DNA from: Conexibacter stalactiti
GTDB lineage: Bacteria; Actinomycetota; Thermoleophilia; Solirubrobacterales; Solirubrobacteraceae
Assembly (NCBI RefSeq): GCF_035967765.1
Contig: NZ_JAYWIT010000028.1
Reading direction: 5' to 3' (one strand)
DNA length: 64,000 bases
Shown here: piece after piece, positions 47,787-58,462 of the stretch
How positions within the stretch are numbered: position 1 is the stretch's first letter
Layout: each line of letters begins with the position of its first letter
The notes under the pieces: generated by a model
Databases searched by the model: none
What the model saw: the letters and a program-made list of their open reading frames with translations, nothing else
What the model was told of the DNA's origin: nothing
Translations under genes and position numbers: made by a program

Positions 47787-49126
47787 GTGTCAAGGGACTG
47801 TTCTTCCGCGGCGGTCGCGAGGCCGAGCTGCTGATCCGGGGCGCGCACCTGCTCGATCCGCGCAGCGGGCTCGACGGCCCCGGCGACGTGCTCGTGCGCG
47901 CGGGGGAGATCGCCGAGATCGGCGCCCCTGGCACGCTCGTCGCGCCGGAGGGGACGGAGACGATCGAGGCCGAGGGGCTGCACCTCTTCCCGGGCTTCGT
48001 CGACCCGCACGTCCACTTCCGCACGCCCGGTCAGGAGCACAAGGAGGACCTCGCGACCGGCACCGCGTCGGCCGCGGCCGGCGGCTTCACGGCCGTGATC
48101 GCGATGCCGAACACCTCGCCGACGGTCGACGACGCGCCGGTCCTGCGCTCGCTGCGCGACGCCGCCGAGCTGCAGGCGCGCGTGCCGGTCGGCTTCCTCG
48201 CCGCGATCACGAAGGGGCTCGGCGGTGAGGTGCTGACCGAGATGGCGGAGCTGCGCGACGCCGGCGCGCTCGGCTTCACCGACGACGGCAGACCGGTCTC
48301 CTCGGCCGGCATGCTGCGCAAGGCGCTGCAGTACCAGCGCCTCGCGGGCGGCGTGCTCGGCCTGCACGAGGAGGACACGACGCTCTCCAACGGCTGCGTG
48401 ATGCACGAGGGCGAGGTCTCCGCCCGCCTCGGCCTCGCCGGCTACCCGTCGATCGGCGAGTCGACGATCGTCGCGCGCGACGCGGCGCTGGCGGCCTTCG
48501 AGGGCGGGCGGATGCACTTCCAGCACCTCTCGGCCGCCGAGTCGGTCGAGGCGCTCGCGTACTGGAAGGGGAGAGGGGCGCAGGTCACCGGCGAGGCCTC
48601 GCCGCATCACCTGACGCTCACGCACGAGGTCGTCCGCACGCTCGACACGCGCTACAAGATGAACCCGCCGCTGCGCGCCGAATCCGATCGCCAGGCGCTG
48701 ATCGCCGGCCTCAAGGACGGCACGATCGACTGCATCGCGACCGACCACGCGCCGCACGCCAAGCACGAGAAGGAAGTCCCGTTCGAGGAAGCGCCCAACG
48801 GCGTCACCGGGCTGGAGACCTCGTTCGCCTCCGTCTACACCGAGCTGGTGAAGCCGGGGATCCTGCCGCTGCCGCTCCTGGTCGAGAAGCTGACCTCCGG
48901 CGCCGCGCTGTTCGACCTCTGCACGCCGAAGATCGAGGTCGGCCTGCCGGCCAACCTCGCGCTCGTCGACCTCGGCGCCGAGTGGGTCGTCGGCGAGCAC
49001 GGTTACGCGAGTCGCTCGCAGAACTCCTGCTTCTTCGGCCGCACCTTCAACGGCGTCGTGCGGCTGACGGTCGCCGCCGGCACCGTCGCCCACCGCGCGC
49101 TCGCGGGCGCCGAGGTGACGGCATGA
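47783..49126 (+). CDS. pyrC: Dihydroorotase
   Basis: 447 residues, class I dihydroorotase. The metal site is FVDPHVHFRTPGQEHKED; further motifs are AMPNTSPTVDD, LHEEDTTLSNG, ASPHHLTLTHE and CIATDHAPHAKHEK. A short N-terminal extension (GLFFRGGREAELL) precedes the standard start. It closes carbamoyl aspartate to dihydroorotate. It overlaps its neighbours by ATGA on both sides. Confidence 0.96.
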   Translation: MSVKGLFFRGGREAELLIRGAHLLDPRSGLDGPGDVLVRAGEIAEIGAPGTLVAPEGTETIEAEGLHLFPGFVDPHVHFRTPGQEHKEDLATGTASAAAGGFTAVIAMPNTSPTVDDAPVLRSLRDAAELQARVPVGFLAAITKGLGGEVLTEMAELRDAGALGFTDDGRPVSSAGMLRKALQYQRLAGGVLGLHEEDTTLSNGCVMHEGEVSARLGLAGYPSIGESTIVARDAALAAFEGGRMHFQHLSAAESVEALAYWKGRGAQVTGEASPHHLTLTHEVVRTLDTRYKMNPPLRAESDRQALIAGLKDGTIDCIATDHAPHAKHEKEVPFEEAPNGVTGLETSFASVYTELVKPGILPLPLLVEKLTSGAALFDLCTPKIEVGLPANLALVDLGAEWVVGEHGYASRSQNSCFFGRTFNGVVRLTVAAGTVAHRALAGAEVTA

Positions 49127-49668
49127 GCGCTCCGGCCCGCACGCTCGACCGCGGCCGCACCGCGCTCGTCGTGATCGACGTGCAGGACGGCTTCGAGAAG
49201 GCCGTGCCGGAGTTCGGCGCGGTCGCCGAGCAGACGGCGATCCTCGTCCAGGGCGCGCGCATCCTCGGGCTGCCGGTGGTCGTCACCGAGCAGTACCCGA
49301 AGGGGCTCGGCGAGACGACCGCGACCGTGCGCGACGCGCTCGACGGCACGCCGCGGCTGCCGAAGACGGTCTTCTCGGCCGCGCGCGCCGACGGCTTCGA
49401 CCTCGACGGCCGCGATCAGGCGCTCGTCTGCGGGATCGAGGCGCACATCTGCGTCAGTCAGACCGCGCACGACCTGCTCGGCCAGGGCGTCGAGGTCCAC
49501 GTCGCGAGCGACGCGGTCTCCTCCCGCACAGCGGCCAACCGCGAGCTGGGGCTGCGCAAGATGCAGGAGAGCGGCGCGATCGTGACCTCGGTCGAGACGG
49601 CCCTCTTCGAGCTGCTCGGCGCCGCCGGCAGCGATGAGTTCAAGGCGATCCAGAAGCTGGTGATCTGA
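49123..49668 (+). CDS. Isochorismatase-family cysteine hydrolase in the pyr operon
   Basis: 181 residues. The family triad is visible: Asp in VVIDVQDGF, Lys in RLPKTVFSAA and Cys in GIEAHICVSQTA. The ATG overlaps the pyrC stop, and carA starts 1 nt after its own stop, so it is a true operon member. Candidates include hydrolysis of a ureido or carbamoyl side product of pyrimidine metabolism, as in the peroxyureidoacrylate enzyme RutB, or an unrelated nicotinamidase-like role. The substrate is unknown. Confidence 0.87.
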   Translation: MSAPARTLDRGRTALVVIDVQDGFEKAVPEFGAVAEQTAILVQGARILGLPVVVTEQYPKGLGETTATVRDALDGTPRLPKTVFSAARADGFDLDGRDQALVCGIEAHICVSQTAHDLLGQGVEVHVASDAVSSRTAANRELGLRKMQESGAIVTSVETALFELLGAAGSDEFKAIQKLVI

Positions 49669-49669
49669 C

Positions 49670-50824
49670 ATGAGCAGTGCTGACGCGACCGCCTACGTCC
49701 TGCTGGAGGACGGTGAGCGCTTCGACGGGATCGCCTGCGGCGCCGACACCCACGCCGTCGGTGAGGTCGTCTTCACGACCGGCATGACCGGCTACCAGGA
49801 GGCGATGACCGACCCGTCGTTCGCCGGCCAGCTGATCACGTTCACGACCGCCCACGTCGGCAACTACGGCGTCTCGGCGGCGGCGATGGAGTCCTCCGGG
49901 ATCCACGCGCGCGCGGCGATCATGCGCGCGGCGACCAACCGTGACGACGCGCCCGGCGCCGACCAGGGCTGGCTCGACTGGCTGCGCGAGCACGGGATCC
50001 CGGGGATCACCGACCTCGACACGCGCGCGCTGGTGCGACACATCCGCGACCGCGGCGCGATGCGCGGCGGCCTCTTCCCGGCGGCCACGTCCGAGGACGA
50101 GGCGCAGGCGCTGATCGCCGCCGAGCCGTCGATGACCGGCCGCGACCTCGCGCGCGAGGTGACGCCCGCGTCGATGATCCGGCTGGAGCCGCTCGGCAGC
50201 GGCGTCGTCGGCTCCGACGGCCCGACGATCGCGATGATCGACACCGGCGTGAAGTCCTCGATCGTGCGCAACCTGCGCGAGCGCGGCGCGACCGTCGAGC
50301 TGCACCCGTGCACGACGAGCGCGCAGGAGCTGCTGGCCGGCGACGCCGACGCCTTCTTCATGGCCAACGGCCCTGGCGACCCGGCCGCGCTCGGGTACGT
50401 CGTCGAGACGCTGCGCGAGCTGGTCGGCAAGAAGCCGGTCTACGGCATCTGCCTCGGCCACCAGCTGCTCTGCCGCGCGGTCGGCCTGGAGACCTACAAG
50501 CTGCCGTTCGGCCACCGCGGCTCCAACCACCCGGTCAAGGACCTCGAGACCGGCCGCGTCGAGATCACCAGCCAGAACCACGGCTTCGCCGTGCTCGGCC
50601 CGGGCGGCGAGCAAAAGGTCGAGACCGACGAGGCGGTCCGCTGGGAGACCGACTTCGGCGCCGCCGAGCTGACGCACGTCAACCTCTACGACCGCACCGT
50701 CGAGGGGCTGACACTGCGCGAGGTCCAGGGCGCCACCGTCCAGTACCACCCAGAGGCGGGCCCCGGCCCGCACGACTCGCTCTACCTGTTCGACCGGTTC
50801 ATCAAGGAGATCGCCGGCGCGTAG
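49670..50824 (+). CDS. carA: Carbamoyl-phosphate synthase small subunit
   Basis: 384 residues. The N-terminal CPSase domain has FTTGMTGYQEAMTDPS. The C-terminal glutaminase has YGICLGHQLLCRAVGL (nucleophile Cys) and QYHPEAGPGPHDS (His, Glu). It supplies ammonia to CarB. A 12-bp gap precedes carB. Confidence 0.97.
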   Translation: MSSADATAYVLLEDGERFDGIACGADTHAVGEVVFTTGMTGYQEAMTDPSFAGQLITFTTAHVGNYGVSAAAMESSGIHARAAIMRAATNRDDAPGADQGWLDWLREHGIPGITDLDTRALVRHIRDRGAMRGGLFPAATSEDEAQALIAAEPSMTGRDLAREVTPASMIRLEPLGSGVVGSDGPTIAMIDTGVKSSIVRNLRERGATVELHPCTTSAQELLAGDADAFFMANGPGDPAALGYVVETLRELVGKKPVYGICLGHQLLCRAVGLETYKLPFGHRGSNHPVKDLETGRVEITSQNHGFAVLGPGGEQKVETDEAVRWETDFGAAELTHVNLYDRTVEGLTLREVQGATVQYHPEAGPGPHDSLYLFDRFIKEIAGA

Positions 50825-50836
50825 CCGGGAGACGCC

Positions 50837-53956
<3,120 letters not shown>

Positions 53957-53988
53957 GCGGCTCGACCGCTCCTTCACACCGTTCTCAC

Positions 53989-54011
53989 GCCGGGCGCTTC
54001 AAGCGCCCGGC
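53989..54011 (+). terminator. Hairpin terminator after carB
   Basis: A perfect 10-bp stem pairs GCCGGGCGCT (53989-53998) with AGCGCCCGGC (54002-54011) around TCA, followed by ACCGACCCCTTT. The T-run is weak. Confidence 0.6.
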
Positions 54012-54123
54012 ACCGACCCCTTTCGAGGAGCGTTGCAAACTCTCTTGCGGCGCCCCTCGGACTGAATGCGGGAGCCGCCGCGCCGATCACACGGCGGCAT
54101 GCGCCTGCGGGCTGGGAGACGCC

Positions 54124-54231
54124 TTGCAGGACCCGCTCAACGCTCCGCCGGGAACGCACGAGTTCTGGCACCAGAACATCAGGCCCACCTTCGACCGCTC
54201 GGGAAAACTCCTGCAAACCAATGCGATCTGA
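54124..54231 (+). CDS. Possible 35-residue small protein
   Basis: In the 370-bp gap between carB and mihF, TTG 54124 has GGGAG 5 nt upstream and opens a 35-codon frame ending at TGA 54231. The product contains NAPPGTHEFWHQNIRPTFDR and has a protein-like composition with Trp, Phe and His rather than the Arg/Ala bias of shadow frames. It could also be a remnant of a longer gene, since the frame is open further upstream. No family recognised. Confidence 0.3.
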   Translation: MQDPLNAPPGTHEFWHQNIRPTFDRSGKLLQTNAI

Positions 54232-54254
54232 TACTCGACTCTCGACATCGCTGA

Positions 54255-54269
54255 ACCTCAACTTGAGGT
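54255..54269. promoter_or_regulatory. 15-nt perfect palindrome upstream of mihF
   Basis: ACCTCAA C TTGAGGT (54255-54269), nested inside CTCGAC (54241-54246)/GTCGAG (54268-54273). It lies 25 nt upstream of the mihF -35 box and is a candidate regulator site. Confidence 0.4.
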
Positions 54270-54293
54270 CGAGACGAATTCGTCCCTTGCCGC

Positions 54294-54321
54294 TTGTGAA
54301 CCCCCTCCCAAGATGTAGACT
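54294..54321 (+). promoter_or_regulatory. Promoter of leaderless mihF
   Basis: TTGTGA (54294-54299), a 16-nt spacer and TAGACT (54316-54321), whose end is exactly 7 nt before ATG 54329. There is no Shine-Dalgarno. Confidence 0.6.
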
Positions 54322-54328
54322 CGCCGCC

Positions 54329-54670
54329 ATGCCGCCGGCCACCCCCACCGCCCCCAAGCACGCGACCGCGCCGGAGCGTTCCCTCAACCAGCGCATGGAC
54401 GCGCTCAATCGCGCCAACGAGATCCGCACGAAGCGGGCTCAGCTCAAGCGGGACCTCAAGGCCGGGCGCGCGGCGATCCACGAGCTGCTGATGGAGCCGC
54501 CCACCTACATCGAGACGGCCAAGGTCTTCGACCTGCTGCTCGCCGTCCCCAAGTACGGCCGTGTCAAGGCCAACAAGGTCCTGACGCAGTGCCGCATCTC
54601 GCCGAGCAAGACGATCGGCGGGCTCTCCCAGCGTCAGCGCGCCGAACTCGTCGCGCTACTGCGCCGCTGA
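54329..54670 (+). CDS. mihF: Actinobacterial integration host factor (mIHF)
   Basis: 113 residues. A basic N-terminal segment is followed by AQLKRDLKAGRAAIHELLME and a helix-two-turn-helix region AVPKYGRVKANKVLTQCRIS with SPSKTIGGLSQRQRAELV, diagnostic of mIHF. It bends DNA, supports nucleoid structure and affects replication and specialised metabolism. Location between carB and rpoZ is typical of actinobacteria, though gmk, normally between mihF and rpoZ, is missing. A leaderless start at ATG 54329 is supported by the -10 position. Confidence 0.92.
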   Translation: MPPATPTAPKHATAPERSLNQRMDALNRANEIRTKRAQLKRDLKAGRAAIHELLMEPPTYIETAKVFDLLLAVPKYGRVKANKVLTQCRISPSKTIGGLSQRQRAELVALLRR

Positions 54671-54749
54671 CCACATCGCTGCCCTCGGCTGCGATCCTCG
54701 CCGCGAGCGCGGTCCGGCGCGGCGGGCAATGACTTTCGCAAATAGCAGC

Positions 54750-54773
54750 TAGAATCAGAGGTCAATGACCTCT
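54750..54773 (+). promoter_or_regulatory. rpoZ -10 box with palindrome at the transcript start
   Basis: TAGAAT (54750-54755) is followed by a 17-nt perfect palindrome AGAGGTCA A TGACCTCT (54757-54773) that covers the expected start site at about 54762. It could be an operator or, if transcribed, a 5' hairpin just before the GAAAGG (54775-54780) of rpoZ. Confidence 0.5.
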
Positions 54774-54787
54774 CGAAAGGCCACGTC

Positions 54788-55015
54788 TTGATCTCTCCCC
54801 GCATCGACCGCCTTCTCCAGCACGTCGATTCCGACTACGCGAGCGTCGTCGTCGCGGCCAAGCGCGCGCGCCAGATCAACTCGTACTACCACAACCTCGG
54901 CGAGGGCACGTTCGACGAGTTCCCGCCCCCGATGGTCGAGACGCGTTCGAAGAACTACCTCACGATCGCGCTCGAGGAAGTGGCCGACGGCAAGATCAAG
55001 TACCACTACCGCTAG
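54788..55015 (+). CDS. rpoZ: RNA polymerase omega subunit
   Basis: 75 residues. ISPRIDRLLQHVDSDYASVV, AKRARQINSYYH and SKNYLTIALEEVADGKIKY are omega signatures. TTG 54788 with GAAAGG at 7 nt is the only sensible start. Omega helps beta' assembly and often forms part of a (p)ppGpp site. It is followed after 27 bp by coaBC, as in other actinobacteria. Confidence 0.94.
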   Translation: MISPRIDRLLQHVDSDYASVVVAAKRARQINSYYHNLGEGTFDEFPPPMVETRSKNYLTIALEEVADGKIKYHYR

Positions 55016-55042
55016 CCCGGCGGTAGAGGGGGACGGACGGTC

Positions 55043-56338
55043 GTGGCCCGGATCCTGCTCGGCGTCAGCGGCGGGATCGCGGCCTACAAGGCGCTCGAGA
55101 CGATCCGGCTGGCGACGAAGGCCGGCCACAGCGTCCGTGTCGTGCAGACGCCGACGAGCGAGCGGTTCGTCGGCGCCGCCTCCTTCGAGGCGATCACCGG
55201 CGCACCGGTGCTCAGCAGCGAGTTCGAGCCCGACCCCGCCCGCGGCGCCTTTCCCGGCGACGCACCCCCGGAGCATGCGCCGATCAGCCACCTCGCGCTG
55301 GTCGGCAACGCCGACGTCTTCCTGATCGCGCCGGCCTCGGCCAACACGCTCGCCAAGCTGGCGGGCGGCTTCGCCGACAACCTCCTCACCAGCGCAGCGC
55401 TCGCCGCGCGCTGTCCGCTGCTCGTCGCGCCGGCGATGAACGACGCGATGTGGGAGCACGCCGCGACGCGCGCCAACGTCGCGACGCTGCGCCAGCGCGG
55501 CGTCCACGTGATCGACCCCGGCCACGGTCAGCTCGCCTCCAAGGGCGAGTTCGGCGCCGGCCGTCTCGCCGAGCCGGCCGAGCTGCTGGCGGCGGTCGAG
55601 GCGGTGCTGGCGAAGCGCGCTGACCTCGCCGGTCTGCGCATCCTCGTCACCGCGGGCGGCACGCGCGAGCCGATCGACAGCGTCCGCTTCGTCGGCAACC
55701 GCTCCTCCGGCCGGATGGGCTTCGCGCTCGCCGAGCAGGCCGCGCGCCGCGGCGCCGCCGTCACCGTGCTGGCCGCCAACGTCGCGCTCGAGCGCACGCC
55801 CGGCGTCGTCTACCGCGACGTCGAGACGGCCGCCCAGCTCGCCGACGCCTGCGGCGAGGAGTTCCCGCGCTGCGACGTGCTGCTGATGTCCGCCGCGGTC
55901 GCCGACTTCCGCCCGGTCGCGCCGCCCGACGCGAAGATCAAGAAGGACGCCGGCCCGCCGCCCGCGATCGAGCTGGAGGCGACGCCCGACATCCTCTTGG
56001 CGCTCGCCGCGCAGCGCCGGCCCGGACAGACGGTCGTCGGCTTCGCCGCCGAGCATGGCGACGGCGCGCTCGACTTCGCGCGCGGCAAGCTCGCGCGCAA
56101 GCGGCTCGACGCGATCGTCGTCAACGACATCTCGCAGCCGGGCATCGGCTTCGACACCCCTGACAACGAGGTGACGATCGTCGCCCCCGACCGCGAGCGG
56201 CCGCTGCCGCGCGCGCCGAAGGGCGAGATCGCCGCCGCGATCCTCGACGAGGTCGTGCGGCTGCGCACGACCGCCACCGCAGACGGAGCTGCCGATGGAA
56301 CCGCTGGACCTGCCGCCGATCGCACCGCACGAGTGTGA
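55043..56338 (+). CDS. coaBC: Phosphopantothenoylcysteine decarboxylase/synthetase
   Basis: 431 residues. The CoaC half (flavoprotein) has ILLGVSGGIAAYKALE, PISHLALVGNADVFLIAPAS and the substrate motif APAMNDAMW. The CoaB half starts near LRILVTAGGTREPID, with VRFVGNRSSGRMGFALAEQA, and later AVADFRP and KIKKD. It makes 4'-phosphopantetheine from phosphopantothenate and cysteine for CoA. The start is GTG 55043. The 3' end overlaps the MoxR gene by 44 bp. Confidence 0.95.
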   Translation: MARILLGVSGGIAAYKALETIRLATKAGHSVRVVQTPTSERFVGAASFEAITGAPVLSSEFEPDPARGAFPGDAPPEHAPISHLALVGNADVFLIAPASANTLAKLAGGFADNLLTSAALAARCPLLVAPAMNDAMWEHAATRANVATLRQRGVHVIDPGHGQLASKGEFGAGRLAEPAELLAAVEAVLAKRADLAGLRILVTAGGTREPIDSVRFVGNRSSGRMGFALAEQAARRGAAVTVLAANVALERTPGVVYRDVETAAQLADACGEEFPRCDVLLMSAAVADFRPVAPPDAKIKKDAGPPPAIELEATPDILLALAAQRRPGQTVVGFAAEHGDGALDFARGKLARKRLDAIVVNDISQPGIGFDTPDNEVTIVAPDRERPLPRAPKGEIAAAILDEVVRLRTTATADGAADGTAGPAADRTARV

Positions 56339-57260
56339 GGCGGCGGCGGGCACCGCCCGCCGCATCGTCGAGAACGTCCGCGCCGCCGTGCAGGTGCAGT
56401 CGCGCACGCTGGAGCACCTGATCGTCGCGCTGCTGGCCGAGGGCCACGTCTTGATGGAGGACTACCCGGGCGTCGGCAAGACGGCGCTCGCACGCGCGCT
56501 GTCCCGCTCGATCGACTGCCAGTTCGCGCGCGTCCAGTGCACCGCCGACCTGCTGCCCGCCGACGTCGTCGGCACCAACATCTACAACCAGCGCGAGGCG
56601 CGCTTCGAGTTCCGCCCCGGGCCGGTCTTCGCCAACGTCGTGCTCGTCGACGAGATCAACCGCGCCTCGCCGCGAACGCAGTCGGGCCTGCTGGAGTGCA
56701 TGCAGGAGCGGCGCGTCACCGTCGACGTGCACACGCACGAGCTGGCGCGGCCGTTCGTCGTGCTGGCGACGCAGAACCCGGCCGAGTACGAGGGCACCTA
56801 TCCGCTGCCGGAGGCGCAGGTCGACCGCTTCATGGTCCGCCTCTCGCTCGGCTACCCCGACCTCAACCACGAGGTCGCGATGCTCGGCGACCACGGCGCG
56901 GGCGACCGCGTGCTGGCGCTGGAGCCGGTCGTGACCGCCGCCGAGGTGCTCGCCGCGCAGGACACCGCCGCGCGCGTGCAGGCGTCGCAGCCGCTGCGCG
57001 AGTACCTCGTGCGCGTGCTGGCGCGGACGCGCGATGACGAGCGCGTCGAGCTGGGCGCCAGCCCGCGCGCCGGGCTGATGCTGCTGCGCGCCGCTAAGGC
57101 GCGCGCGATGCTCTACGGCCGCGGCCACGTCGAGCCCGACGACGTGCAGGCGCTCGCGCAGCCGGTGCTCTCCCACCGGCTCGTGCTGGCACCCGACGCG
57201 CTCGGGGTCGGTGCGGACACGGTCATCGCCGACGCGGTCGCGGCGGTGCCCGCGCTGTAG
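56295..57260 (+). CDS. MoxR-family AAA+ ATPase
   Basis: 321 residues. Walker A is MEDYPGVGKTALARAL, Walker B VVLVDEINRASPRTQ, sensor 1 VLATQNPAEYEGTYPLPEAQ and the arginine finger region VDRFMVRLSLGYP. The C-terminal lid contains GASPRAGLMLLRAAKARAML. MoxR ATPases act as chaperones for maturation of partner complexes. It begins a three-gene set with a DUF58 protein and a transglutaminase-like membrane protein. Confidence 0.93.
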   Translation: MEPLDLPPIAPHECEAAAGTARRIVENVRAAVQVQSRTLEHLIVALLAEGHVLMEDYPGVGKTALARALSRSIDCQFARVQCTADLLPADVVGTNIYNQREARFEFRPGPVFANVVLVDEINRASPRTQSGLLECMQERRVTVDVHTHELARPFVVLATQNPAEYEGTYPLPEAQVDRFMVRLSLGYPDLNHEVAMLGDHGAGDRVLALEPVVTAAEVLAAQDTAARVQASQPLREYLVRVLARTRDDERVELGASPRAGLMLLRAAKARAMLYGRGHVEPDDVQALAQPVLSHRLVLAPDALGVGADTVIADAVAAVPAL

Positions 57261-57264
57261 GTCG

Positions 57265-58377
57265 ATGACCCGCGCGCTCGCCGTCATCGCGCTCGGGCTG
57301 CTGCTGGTGGCGATCGCCGGCATCTTCGACGCGCCGCCGCTGTACGTGCCCGGCGTCGGCTTCACGCTGCTGGGTCTGCTGGCTCCGGCGTGGGTCGAGC
57401 TGGCCGCGCGACGCGTGAGGGTCACCCGCACGCTGCCCGTCCGCCAGGTCGTCGAGGACGAGCCGCTCCCGATCAAGCTGACGGTCGGCACCGGGGCGCT
57501 GCCGCTGCCGCTGCCGCAGGTCTCGATCGAGGACCCGCTGCTGGAGGCGCCGCTGGCGCTGCCCGGCGGCGCGCGCTCGCGCAGCTTCACCGTCGTCGCC
57601 CGCTTCGGGCGCCGCGGCCGGCGGCGGATAGTCGCGCCCGCGATCGTGCTGCGCGACCCGCTCGACCTCACCCGTCGCGTCGTGCGCGGAAGCGGGCAGG
57701 ACGAGCTGCTGGTGCTGCCGCGCACGAGCGAGATCGCGCTCGCGCGCAGACGCGGCGACGACGGCCGCAGCGGCGTGGTCGCGTCGCTGCTCGGCGCCGC
57801 CGCGACCGACGTCGACGGGGTGCGGCCGTACCGCGAGGGGACCTCGGCGTCGCGCATCCACTGGCCGTCGCTGGCGCGCGGCGCGGGGCTGATGGAGCGG
57901 CGGCTGCGGATCGAGGCCGACGCGCGGCCGCTGGTCGTGCTCGACGCGCGCGGGGCGGCCTCGCGCGCGGAGCTGGACGCGGCGGTGCGCGCCGCCGCCT
58001 CGCTGACGCTGGCGTACGCGCGCGCTGGCGGTTGCGCGCTGCTGCTCCCGGGCGAGCGGCGACCGAGCGCGATCGGCGAGGACCTCGCGGGCTGGCCGGC
58101 CGCGCACGTGCGGCTGGCGCTCGTCGACGGCGGCGAGCACGAGCCGCCGCCGGCACTCAACGGCGCCGGCGTCCGCCGCGGCGCGCTGCTGTACGTCAGC
58201 GCGCGACGGGTCGAGCGGCTGCCGGCCGCCGCCCGTTCGATCGCGCGCGGGCCCGCGGCGCTGGTCGTGCCGGGCAGGCTGACGGGCCGCGAGGCGGCCT
58301 TCTCGGTCGCCGGCTGCAACGGCTACGTCGTCGCCGCGCGCACGCCCGGCGCACGCGACAAGGCGTCGCTCTCGTGA
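57265..58377 (+). CDS. DUF58 membrane protein
   Basis: 370 residues. Two N-terminal TM segments (LAVIALGLLLVAIAGIFDAP and the next 20 residues). The DUF58 core includes DPLDLTRRVVRGSGQDELLV and VRPYREGTSASRIHWPSLAR, the family signature, then a vWA-like C-terminal part with PLVVLDARGAASRAELDAAV. It starts 4 nt after the MoxR stop. It is a usual partner of MoxR; the cluster is conserved but of unclear function, possibly in envelope protein handling. Confidence 0.88.
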   Translation: MTRALAVIALGLLLVAIAGIFDAPPLYVPGVGFTLLGLLAPAWVELAARRVRVTRTLPVRQVVEDEPLPIKLTVGTGALPLPLPQVSIEDPLLEAPLALPGGARSRSFTVVARFGRRGRRRIVAPAIVLRDPLDLTRRVVRGSGQDELLVLPRTSEIALARRRGDDGRSGVVASLLGAAATDVDGVRPYREGTSASRIHWPSLARGAGLMERRLRIEADARPLVVLDARGAASRAELDAAVRAAASLTLAYARAGGCALLLPGERRPSAIGEDLAGWPAAHVRLALVDGGEHEPPPALNGAGVRRGALLYVSARRVERLPAAARSIARGPAALVVPGRLTGREAAFSVAGCNGYVVAARTPGARDKASLS

Positions 58378-58462
58378 CCGCGAACCGACTCGGCCTGAGG
58401 CCTCGCGCTTCGTCGGAAGCTCTCGCCCAGGGGGCTCGGTCTTCCCGCGCGGGAGGTCGGCT

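Noticed and set aside
54066..54254. ATG-initiated 62-codon frame in the carB-mihF gap
   Set aside because: Arg-rich shadow-like composition and no Shine-Dalgarno. The TTG frame next to it is more protein-like, though still uncertain.
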